From Kocuria rosea subsp. polaris (GTDB taxonomy: Bacteria; Actinomycetota; Actinomycetes; Actinomycetales; Micrococcaceae): DNA of 64,000 nucleotides. The notes below the pieces were generated by a model. That model was given only the letters and a program-made list of their open reading frames with translations, ran no database searches and was not told the DNA's origin. This document shows positions 9,471 to 17,069 of the stretch, in pieces; within the stretch, counting starts at the first letter, position 1, and every line of letters starts with the position of its first letter. The stretch lies in the NCBI RefSeq assembly GCF_001483755.1, contig NZ_LQBK01000022.1, positions 220,139 to 284,138 of the forward strand, in the 5' to 3' direction. The position numbers and the translations under genes were made by a program.

Positions 9471-9917
9471 ATGAGCACCGACAAGCACGCACCGCGCGTG
9501 GGCTACGCGGCCGGGGCGTTCGACCTGTTCCACGTGGGGCACCTGAACATCCTGCGCCAGGCGAAGCAGCACTGCGACCACCTGATCGCCGGGGTCGTCT
9601 CGGACGACCTGATCGAGATCACCAAGGGCCACCGGCCGGTGGTCTCCCTGCGCGAGCGGATGGAGATCGTCGAGCACATCCGCTACGTGGACCAGGTCCA
9701 CGCCGAGGTGCTGCTGGACAAGCTGGACACCTGGGAGCAGCTGCGCTTCGACGTGTTCTTCAAGGGTGACGACTGGCGCGGCACCCCGAAGGGGGAGCGG
9801 CTCGAGCGGGAGTTCGCGGCGGTGGGCGTGGAGGTCGTGTACTTCCCGTACACGGTGCACACGTCCTCCACGAAGCTGCGGGCCGCCCTCGAGGTGCTCT
9901 CGCTCCCGGTGGGCTGA
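9471..9917 (+). CDS. TagD-like cytidylyltransferase (glycerol-3-phosphate cytidylyltransferase-like)
   Basis: The 148-residue protein has the nucleotidyltransferase fold: GYAAGAFDLFHVGHLN with the HVGH active-site motif at residues 21-24, then SLRERMEIVEHIRYVDQV and FFKGDDWRG. TagD-type enzymes join CTP to glycerol-3-phosphate or a similar polyol phosphate. The usual RTEGISTT signature is replaced by YTVHTSSTKLR, so the alcohol substrate may differ from glycerol. The ATG at 9471 is preferred to the one at 9462 because the G-rich ribosome site at 9453-9460 is too close to the earlier one. It probably supplies the CDP-alcohol for the phosphatidyltransferase at 2036-2860. Confidence 0.83.
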   Translation: MSTDKHAPRVGYAAGAFDLFHVGHLNILRQAKQHCDHLIAGVVSDDLIEITKGHRPVVSLRERMEIVEHIRYVDQVHAEVLLDKLDTWEQLRFDVFFKGDDWRGTPKGERLEREFAAVGVEVVYFPYTVHTSSTKLRAALEVLSLPVG

Positions 9918-9920
9918 GAC

Positions 9921-11612
9921 TCAGCGCGGGGACTCCGGGGGGAGCTCCCGCCCGGAGTCCCCGCCGGACCACGGCGGCCGCGGGCGCCCCTGCGGCGATG
10001 CCGGCGAGGAGCCCTGCGCGCGAGGTCCCTGGGGCGACCCCGGGCCCTGCGGGGACTCCCGCGGGGCGTGCCGCTGGATCGGCTGCCCCGGGGGCGGGCC
10101 CATCTGCGGCGGCCCCGCCGGGGAGCCGTACCCGGGACCCGCAGGCCCCGAGTCGGCCTGCCCCGATCCCACGGGCCCTGATCCCGCAGGTCCCGAGCCC
10201 GCCGGCCAGGACCCGCCGTACCGCGGGTCGCCGGACGGCGCGCCGGGGTGCCCGCGGCCCCGGTCCGCGCTCCGGCGTGCCCGGCCGCGGCGGGCGGCGT
10301 CCCAGGCCCACACCACCAGGGCGCCCACGCCGAACAGCGCCACGAGCAGGGCGACGACGGGACCCAGGAAGGGCACGGCCCGCAGCAGCACGTAGATCAG
10401 CAGGCCGAGCGCCAGGGCGAGCACGCGCTTGCCGAAGCGCGCCGGGGCGCGGTCCCGCAGCAGCAGGGCCCCCGTGGTGTACGCGACCACGACCGGTGCC
10501 AGCAGGGCCAGGGCGAGCACCAGGCCCAGGACCAGCACGAGGTCGAGGACCACGCCCGCGGCCACGACCGCGGCGGCCAGCCCGGCCAGGGTCAGCCAGC
10601 CCAGGGCGATGGCCAGCAGGACCGCCACGGCGAGCACCGCGAGCACGGCGACGGCCGTGCCGACGACCGCCAGCGCACCCCACCCGAGACTCACCCAGGG
10701 CCGGGCCCGGAGCGTGCCCGCCGCCCCGGTCGTGACCCGGGGCATCAGCCGCAGCGCGAGCAGACCGACCAGGAACAGCGTGACGAACAGGCGCAGGCCG
10801 TCGATCAGCAGCGCGAGCGGGCCGGCCGGTCCGACGGCCTCCTCCTCGACCACCACCGGGTCGTAGACGACCTCGCCGGCGATCTCGGCGCCCGGGGCGA
10901 TCGCGGCCTCCGTCCCGGACCGGTAGGACAGGTCCCCGCCCAGGCGCGCGGCGTCGGTCAGGGTCAGGCCCGGGTCCACCCGAGGCACGGCGACACCGGT
11001 CGTGGGCGCCCACGCGGCCCCGGCCTCGTCGGCGGCGCCCACGTCCGCCTGCACGTCCCCGCCGATCGCGCCGGCCAGGGTCAGGGCGGCGGCCCCGGCG
11101 GTCACGTCGCCGTCGACGGTGCCGGCCAGCAGGGCCTGGTAGGCGCCGAGGAGCACGTCCCCGCCGATCTCGGCGCCGGGACGCGTCTCGAGGCTGAAGC
11201 CGGCCGTGACCAGGTCGTCGGCTACTCGGGCCTGCTCGCCGAGGAGGAGCACCTGGCTCGCCACGCGGGCGTCGTCGCCCACGGTGCCCTCGATCACCAC
11301 GGTCTGGGCCGCGGCCATCAGGTCCCCCTCGACCGTGCCGTTGACGGTCACCGTCCCAGCGGCGACCAGGAGGTCGCCGCGCACCGTGCCGTCGACCACC
11401 ACGTCCCCGCCGGTCACGTACAGGTCGTCGTCCACGACCTCGTCGGCCGGCACCACCACGTTCTCCTCACCGCGGATCTCGGCCGCACCGGCGGGGGCGG
11501 CGAGCAGGAAGCCCGCGAGCGCGACGGCCAGCAGGCTCAGCAGGGCCAGGAGAGTCGGCAGGCGGCGGCGGAACGGGACGGGCGAGGTGCGGGGCACCGG
11601 CAGGGTCTCCAT
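9921..11612 (-). CDS. Bactofilin-like membrane protein with long disordered tail
   Basis: About 563 residues. After a signal-like hydrophobic segment come rungs of short beta repeats (VTGGDVVVDGTVRGDLLVAAG, split over residues 60-200) of the kind seen in polymer-forming bactofilin-type proteins. Next is a block of about six hydrophobic helices (residues 270-460), then a C-terminal tail of about 110 residues rich in Gly, Pro, Ser and Gln. The repeat region follows the signal segment, so it is probably outside the membrane, unlike classical cytoplasmic bactofilins. The ATG at 11612 is chosen; an earlier TTG is possible. The stop sits three bases from the end of the convergent cytidylyltransferase gene. 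Confidence 0.75.
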   Translation of the reverse strand: METLPVPRTSPVPFRRRLPTLLALLSLLAVALAGFLLAAPAGAAEIRGEENVVVPADEVVDDDLYVTGGDVVVDGTVRGDLLVAAGTVTVNGTVEGDLMAAAQTVVIEGTVGDDARVASQVLLLGEQARVADDLVTAGFSLETRPGAEIGGDVLLGAYQALLAGTVDGDVTAGAAALTLAGAIGGDVQADVGAADEAGAAWAPTTGVAVPRVDPGLTLTDAARLGGDLSYRSGTEAAIAPGAEIAGEVVYDPVVVEEEAVGPAGPLALLIDGLRLFVTLFLVGLLALRLMPRVTTGAAGTLRARPWVSLGWGALAVVGTAVAVLAVLAVAVLLAIALGWLTLAGLAAAVVAAGVVLDLVLVLGLVLALALLAPVVVAYTTGALLLRDRAPARFGKRVLALALGLLIYVLLRAVPFLGPVVALLVALFGVGALVVWAWDAARRGRARRSADRGRGHPGAPSGDPRYGGSWPAGSGPAGSGPVGSGQADSGPAGPGYGSPAGPPQMGPPPGQPIQRHAPRESPQGPGSPQGPRAQGSSPASPQGRPRPPWSGGDSGRELPPESPR

Positions 11613-11803
11613 GTCCTCGAGTCCACGCCCGGGCCGGGACGGAGTCAAGGAACCGGCCAGTGTGACGGCACCCCGCCATGTACCCGCGCGTAGGTGAAGA
11701 GGTGGTCACGGTTGCGGAGCGTTCCTGGTGGGGGTGCGGCACCGGTCCTAGCCTGAGGGCGGCGCGCGGCGGGCGCGCGGCGGGATCCGACCGGGGGTGG
11801 GTC

Positions 11804-13072
11804 ATGACAAGAAGACTCGGAGCAGGCGTGGTCACGGCAGTCGTGGTGCTGGCGGGGCCGCTGCCCGCGGCGCTCGCGCACGGGGACGACCCGCCGGCGG
11901 GGCCGCGCGTGGTCGCGGACGGACTGGACAACCCGCGCCAGCTCAACCGGGACCAGGACGGTGCCCTCGTGGTGGCCGAGGCGGGCCGCGGCGGCACGGA
12001 GTGCGTCGGGGCCCGGTGCGCGGGGCCGAGCGGTGCCGTCACCCTGATCGAGAACCCGGGACGGGACACGCCCACGGTGTCGACGGTCGTGGAGGGGCTG
12101 CTGTCCGTGGCGGGCCCGGACGGGACCTTCGCGGAGGCGCCCGCCGGAGCGGACGCCACGGACGTGGCGGGGCAGTACATCATGACGGGCTACGACCCCG
12201 AGCGTCTCGACCTCTCGGTGTTCGAGGCCCGCGGCGGGGCGATGTTCGTGGCCGGCACCAAGGAGAACGGGGAGACGTACCTGGTCTCCTACGCCGACCT
12301 GCAGGCGGCCGAGGAGGAGCTCAACCCGGACGGCGCGCAGGTCGACTCGAACCCGTACGCGATCCTCTACGTGGACGGGGACGACGAGGTGTCCCCGGAC
12401 GGCTATGCGCTCGTGGCCGACGCCGGGGCCAACACCGTGTGGAAGGTCGAGCCGGACTTCGCCACCGCCACGGAGGACTCGCTGCCGGCGTACGAGATCA
12501 CCGCGTGGGCCACGTGGCCGACCACCGCGCTGCCGGACGGGACGGACGACCCCGAGGGCCCGGCCGAGTTCGTGCCGACGTCCCTGACCGCGGACCGGCA
12601 CGGCAACGTCTACGTGGGCGGTCTGGGGTCGGTCCGGCCGGGTGAGGCCTCGGTCGTGCAGTTCTCCGCGGACGGCACCGAGCTGCAGCGCTGGGACGGC
12701 TTCACCGCGGTGACCGGCGTGGCCGTGGACCGCGGCCATCTGTACGTCTCGCAGCTGTTCGGGCCGACCCCGCCGATGCCTCCGGGGGAGACCCCGGCGG
12801 ACGAGGCGCCGTCCACCCCGGGGAAGGTGCCCGGCCAGGTGGTGGTGCTGCACCGGCACCACGAGGACGCCGCGCGGTACGCGATCGACGTCCCGCTCCC
12901 GGCGGGCCTGGCGACCGGCCGGCACGGCGAGGTCTACGCCTCGGTGAACAGCGTGGCCACCGCCGAGGGCATCGCGGCGGGACCGCAGAACCCGTTCGGC
13001 GCCGTGGGCGGCGGAGCGGTCTGGGAGCTGGACTTCTCCGAGGCCTACCGTCTGGAGGACGCCGAGGAGTAG
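11804..13072 (+). CDS. ScyD/ScyE-family secreted beta-propeller protein
   Basis: 422 residues with a signal peptide (MTRRLGAG, hydrophobic core, cleavage after ALAHG or just before). The start of the mature protein, VVADGLDNPRQLNRDQDG then VVAEAGRGGTEC, is the hallmark of the ScyD/ScyE family, a secreted propeller-like family named after cyanobacterial scytonemin-cluster proteins but common in actinobacteria without scytonemin. Repeated GNVYVGG, HLYVSQLFG and GEVYASV segments fit propeller blades. The ATG at 11804 has a G-rich site ahead of it. The stop codon lies inside a 12-bp tandem duplication (13064-13087). Biochemical role is unknown. Confidence 0.8.
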   Translation: MTRRLGAGVVTAVVVLAGPLPAALAHGDDPPAGPRVVADGLDNPRQLNRDQDGALVVAEAGRGGTECVGARCAGPSGAVTLIENPGRDTPTVSTVVEGLLSVAGPDGTFAEAPAGADATDVAGQYIMTGYDPERLDLSVFEARGGAMFVAGTKENGETYLVSYADLQAAEEELNPDGAQVDSNPYAILYVDGDDEVSPDGYALVADAGANTVWKVEPDFATATEDSLPAYEITAWATWPTTALPDGTDDPEGPAEFVPTSLTADRHGNVYVGGLGSVRPGEASVVQFSADGTELQRWDGFTAVTGVAVDRGHLYVSQLFGPTPPMPPGETPADEAPSTPGKVPGQVVVLHRHHEDAARYAIDVPLPAGLATGRHGEVYASVNSVATAEGIAAGPQNPFGAVGGGAVWELDFSEAYRLEDAEE

Positions 13073-13106
13073 GACGAGGAGTAGGACAGGACGGAACGAC
13101 GACGAC

Positions 13107-13139
13107 GGCGGGCGGTGGCGGGTCCAGCCACCGCTCGCC
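13107..13139. terminator. Hairpin between convergent genes
   Basis: Arms 13107-13119 and 13127-13139 pair over 13 positions with one mismatch (GGCGGGCGGTGGC against GCCACCGCTCGCC), leaving a 7-base loop. It lies between the convergent ScyD-like and arylsulfotransferase genes and has no T run, so it is probably a bidirectional intrinsic-type terminator. Confidence 0.6.
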
Positions 13140-13213
13140 GGCGCCTGGCGCGACTCCCCGCGCACGTGCCGCACGATCCGTTCCGGGCCCGATGACGGCG
13201 CCGGAGGACCGGG

Positions 13214-14779
13214 CTATTCGGCGTGCACGGAGCTCGCGCCGAGCACCTCGCCGGAGGCGTCGAGGGCCTCCACCGCGACGTACGGTGCTGCGGGCGGTGC
13301 CGGGATCCGGGTCTCGAAGCCGTCCTTGTCCACGACCGCGTGCTCTGTGGCGCCGGCCTCGTCGGCACCGGCCAGGAGCCGCCACTGCGCGACCTCCGTC
13401 GCGCCGTTCCAGCTGACGTAGGCGCTGTCGCCGTCGACGACGAGAGCGGGTGGTTCGGTCGGGGTCCCCGTCCACTGCGCGGCGTAGGCCCGGTAGCTGT
13501 CGAAGGGTGCCGTGGCGGCGTCGTAGACGACCTCACCGTCCGGGGTGTATTCGGTGTAGTAGTGCTCCCACCCCCAGCCGACGAGCAGGTTGCCGTTGTC
13601 GAGCCGGGACGCATTGGCCATGTAGTCGGACAGCCGCGGCTCGGGCGGGTCGAGCTGCCGTGCGATGCCGGCCGTCCCGGCGTCCTCGTCGAGCTCGAGC
13701 CACAGCACCCGCGAGTTCTCGCGGTAGGCGGGTGTGGCCGCGTTGTCGAAGAGCCGGATGGTGCCGTCCTCGGCGCGCTGGGCGTCGTGCTGCCAGGAGA
13801 AGTAGGCCTCCTCGGACAGCTCGAAGTCGCTGTCTGCGCCGCCGAGGGTCCAGTTCACGTCGCCGGTCCCGACGTCGATGCTGTAGACGGCGTGGGTGTT
13901 GCGGCCCGAGACCAGCAGCGATCCGTCGTCGTCGATCTGCGCCGAGTTGATGTGGAAGTAGTCGAGCGGGTTCTCCTCGGTGCCCAGGGCCTCGCCCCAG
14001 TCCTGATCCGTGACGGCGACGTGGCGCGTGGCCGAGACCGGGACGTGGTCCAGGGCACTCCACTCGAACAGCACGTCACCGCTGGCGATGTCGACCTCCT
14101 GCACCACCCCGTCCAGGACCCATCCGTCCGTGGGTCCCCCGATGCCGCTGAGATCGGCCCGGGTGGGAACGTAGGCCACCCACAGCATGGTGCCCCGATC
14201 GGTGATGCGATATTCGTGGAAGTCGGGCCCTTCCACGGCCAGACCGCCGGCGGCGGACATCCGGCGGACCTCCTGATAGGACGAGTCGACCATCACCACC
14301 TCGCCGTACCCGTGGCCGCCCTGGTCGCTGCCCTCCCACCAGGTCAGCACCGGCTCGCCGTCGTAGGTCTGCACCAGGGCGTTGTGGACGTAGTCGTTGG
14401 CGTCGTCCAGGGCATCGAAGCTCTGCAGCCACAGCGGATCGCCGTTGCCGTCCAGGACGGCATTGGCGATGGACTGCTCCTCGGCTTCCGTGTTCCTCGG
14501 GGACAGCACGATCACGCCCTCGTAGGCTTCCTCGGCAGCCGGTCCCGGGGTGATGTCGGCGCCGAACTGCTCCAGGTCCGGCCTGGTCCGGTAGGCGTCG
14601 TGGTCGCCTTCGAAGACGGGCGACTGCGCGATGGGCGCGTCGTCGGTCGGCGACGCCTCGGCGCTGTCGACTGCCTGACCGGTGGAGTCGCTGGGGACGG
14701 AACACCCGCTCAGCACCAGGAAGGCCGCAGCGGTTGAACCCAGCAGCAGAGGGCGACGTCGTCGTGGAGAGGGGGTCAT
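13214..14779 (-). CDS. Arylsulfotransferase-family (ASST-like) lipoprotein
   Basis: 521 residues. The N-terminus has twin Arg runs, a hydrophobic stretch and the lipobox LVLSGC, so it should be lipid-anchored outside the membrane. The body has propeller repeats and the family segments DYFHINSAQIDDDGSLLVSGRN, FSWQHDAQRAEDGTIRLFDNA and NGNLLVGWGWEHYYTEY (each seen in part), which match the ASST/arylsulfotransferase superfamily. His-rich positions DYFHIN and WQHDAQ are where catalytic residues lie in that family. Members may be sulfotransferases or merely propeller relatives; activity cannot be read from sequence. The ATG at 14779 is 80 bases after the stop of the kinase-like gene. Confidence 0.78.
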   Translation of the reverse strand: MTPSPRRRRPLLLGSTAAAFLVLSGCSVPSDSTGQAVDSAEASPTDDAPIAQSPVFEGDHDAYRTRPDLEQFGADITPGPAAEEAYEGVIVLSPRNTEAEEQSIANAVLDGNGDPLWLQSFDALDDANDYVHNALVQTYDGEPVLTWWEGSDQGGHGYGEVVMVDSSYQEVRRMSAAGGLAVEGPDFHEYRITDRGTMLWVAYVPTRADLSGIGGPTDGWVLDGVVQEVDIASGDVLFEWSALDHVPVSATRHVAVTDQDWGEALGTEENPLDYFHINSAQIDDDGSLLVSGRNTHAVYSIDVGTGDVNWTLGGADSDFELSEEAYFSWQHDAQRAEDGTIRLFDNAATPAYRENSRVLWLELDEDAGTAGIARQLDPPEPRLSDYMANASRLDNGNLLVGWGWEHYYTEYTPDGEVVYDAATAPFDSYRAYAAQWTGTPTEPPALVVDGDSAYVSWNGATEVAQWRLLAGADEAGATEHAVVDKDGFETRIPAPPAAPYVAVEALDASGEVLGASSVHAE

Positions 14780-14858
14780 GTGGTCCAGCCTACGTTCGTG
14801 CTGGTCAGAGCGGGTTTGCCACACCGAGTCCTCGTTCGTGGTGAGCAGGATCCGGTCA

Positions 14859-16013
14859 TCAGCCGATGGCCGCGAGGAACCCCTCCGCGACCTCCAGGCG
14901 CCGCCGGGCCCGGTGCGGCGGGCCGCCCGAGCGGCGGGCGCCCGCCACCAGGGACAGGGCCACCCCGGCGCAGCGCACCCGCAGCGCGGCGGGGTCCACG
15001 ACCTCGTCGAAGCCGGCGAGCAGGCGCTCCGCGAGGGCCGGTGCGTGCGTGTAGCGGTCATGCACTGTCGGCAGGACCGCCAGGTGGGCGACCAGGCAGG
15101 CGAGGTCGTCCACGCGGTGGCCGGGGCCCACAGCGTCGACGTCCAGCAGCCCCGTCAGCGGACCGAACGGTCCGCAGGCGTCCGGGCCCACGAGCAGGTT
15201 GGCCTCGTAGAGGTCCCCGTGCGCGGGCACGGTGGGACCGGGGTCCGTGTCCCGGCGGGCGCGGTCGATCGCCGCGGCGAGTCCCTCGATCCGCGCGCGC
15301 TCCTCGGGCAGGGCCACGGCGGCCGCGTGCCCGTAGGCCAGGATCCGGTCCGTCCAGGACGGGCGGGAGGGCAGCTCGAGGGCGGCGGTGGGCAGGGCGT
15401 CGAGCAGCGCGAGCACGTGCTCGGGGCCCAACGCGGCGGCGCCGTCCGCCCGCACGGACGCGGCCAGCGGCGCGCCGGGCAGCTGCCGGAGCACCACGAC
15501 GTCCTGGACCGGCTCGCCCTCGGGCGCGGGCACGGGCAGTCCCGCCTCGAGGAGCATCCGGTGCCGGGCGTGCAGGACCGCGGCCCTGCCCTGCCGCAGC
15601 ACCTTGAGATAGCGCACCTGCGACTCGTGGCAGACCCGCAGCACCGCCCGGCGGGTGGGCCGGTAGGAGACCTCCGTGAGCTCGGCGGGCACGGCGGAGG
15701 CGAACACCTCCCGGCCCACGGCCTCGGGCGAGGACGCCCAGGGCAGGCCGGGCAGCCACGGGTCGTGCGGGTGCCGCCACGCGACGAGCTCCACGCCGGC
15801 GTGCCGGCTGCGCACCGTTCCCGGTGGTGTGCCGGCGGGCGGGGAGGCGGTGCTCACGCAGACCACCTCGGCGGTGTGCTGCTCGCCGTCCAGGGCCACG
15901 ACGTCGAAGACCGCGGTGACCCCGGCGCCGGGGCGGTGGTGGACCCGCCGCCGGGTCCACCGGAGCACGGACAGCCCGGCCGGGGCCAGCGCGCGCTCCA
16001 GGACCGGTCCCAT
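14859..16013 (-). CDS. Aminoglycoside phosphotransferase (APH)-family kinase-like protein
   Basis: 384 residues from the ATG at 16013. The Brenner motif appears as VPAHGDLYEANLL with catalytic Asp, followed by LLDVDAVGPGHRVDDLA, the metal-binding Asp segment. Both are diagnostic of the APH/choline kinase-like superfamily, which phosphorylates small hydroxyl compounds. The substrate is unknown. Reading-frame conservation seems to extend upstream (a PESRALALLSGSG segment), and a CTG at 16100 overlaps the stop of the preceding gene as CTGA, so the real protein may be 413 residues. The following gene is the ASST-like lipoprotein. Confidence 0.78.
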   Translation of the reverse strand: MGPVLERALAPAGLSVLRWTRRRVHHRPGAGVTAVFDVVALDGEQHTAEVVCVSTASPPAGTPPGTVRSRHAGVELVAWRHPHDPWLPGLPWASSPEAVGREVFASAVPAELTEVSYRPTRRAVLRVCHESQVRYLKVLRQGRAAVLHARHRMLLEAGLPVPAPEGEPVQDVVVLRQLPGAPLAASVRADGAAALGPEHVLALLDALPTAALELPSRPSWTDRILAYGHAAAVALPEERARIEGLAAAIDRARRDTDPGPTVPAHGDLYEANLLVGPDACGPFGPLTGLLDVDAVGPGHRVDDLACLVAHLAVLPTVHDRYTHAPALAERLLAGFDEVVDPAALRVRCAGVALSLVAGARRSGGPPHRARRRLEVAEGFLAAIG

Positions 16014-16096
16014 CCCGGAGCCCGACAGCAGGGCCAGGGCGCGGGACTCCGGGTGGGGCGCGGGCGGGCGGTCGCGGCCGGGAGGCTCGTGGTGGC

Positions 16097-16837
16097 TCAG
16101 GGGACGATCCAGCCGTCCTCCACCGTGAAGGTGATGGTGGTGGCCGTCAGCGGACCCGGCTGGTCGCTGGTGGTCGCCTGGAGCGAGTAGTTCCCGTCCG
16201 CCAGCTCGCGCACCACGGTCACCGGCCGGTGGTCGGTGTTGAGCCGGACCGGGACGCCGTCCCGGGCCAGCGTCCAGTAGACCTCGTCGACCGTCGCCGC
16301 CGGCACGGCGATCCGCACCCCGGCGCGGCCGGCCTGCCACAGCGCGACCTCCTGTCCGCGAGGATAGGAGGGCGTCATGACCTCGACGAGCCGGCCGTCC
16401 TCCACGACCGCTGTCGCCTCGCCGATGCCCAGGATGGCGAGCCGGCTGTAGTCGGTGTCCAGGTAGCGGATCTCGTAGGTGCCGTCGCCCTCGAGGGGGA
16501 TCACGGCCCGGCTCCCGTCGGTGACGGCCATGGCGCTCCCGCCTCCCGGCAGGCTGTGGCTGACCTCCTGCTTCGAGGCCTCGCTCAGAGTCGCGGGGTG
16601 GGTCACCACCAGCGACCCGTCGGCCGCCTGGGTGACCTCCAGGGGCAGATCCACCGCCTCGACGACCTGCACCCCCTGTTCCTGCCCGTCCTGCGCTGGG
16701 GCGGGAACGGTGGGCGCCGGCCGGGGCGTGGACTCCGCGGGGTGCGGTGTTGCCGCGATGGCCGGTCCGCCGGTGAGCGTGACGGCAAGGGCGACGGCAC
16801 TCAGGGTGCCCAGGGCGGTGCGGGTGCTGCGGGTCAT
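16097..16837 (-). CDS. Secreted protein of unknown function
   Basis: 246 residues with a clear signal peptide (MTRSTRTALGTL, hydrophobic core, cleavage near AIAA), a Pro/Ala/Thr-rich linker, then a predicted all-beta domain: LPLEVTQAADGSLVVTHPA, YEIRYLDTDYSRLAILG and a C-terminal TITFTVEDGWIVP, which could be an Ig-like strand. No catalytic motif or anchor is visible. The ATG has AGGAGG close upstream. It is directly followed by the APH-like gene, with which it is probably co-transcribed. I do not recognise the family. Confidence 0.7.
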   Translation of the reverse strand: MTRSTRTALGTLSAVALAVTLTGGPAIAATPHPAESTPRPAPTVPAPAQDGQEQGVQVVEAVDLPLEVTQAADGSLVVTHPATLSEASKQEVSHSLPGGGSAMAVTDGSRAVIPLEGDGTYEIRYLDTDYSRLAILGIGEATAVVEDGRLVEVMTPSYPRGQEVALWQAGRAGVRIAVPAATVDEVYWTLARDGVPVRLNTDHRPVTVVRELADGNYSLQATTSDQPGPLTATTITFTVEDGWIVP

Positions 16838-17069
16838 GGGAACCTCCTGTTCGGGCCCGGCTGCGGGGGGCCGTCCGGTACTGGTCGTTCCACGCTAGGC
16901 ACGCGGTTTGCGGACGTGACCTCACGTTTGCATCACGATCGATTCCGCCCGGGCACCGGCCCCCGTCCCCGTATCCGCCCTCGGCCACGGTGCCCCGGCG
17001 AGGTTTCCGGACCGGGTCCCCGACACGAGGCTCGGACTGGGTCATCCGACCGGGTCCCGCACCTGAGGC

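Noticed and set aside
14859..17045. A 728-codon frame extending the APH-like gene upstream
   Set aside because: The upstream half overlaps the signal-peptide gene at 16097-16837 in another frame and has no family sequence.
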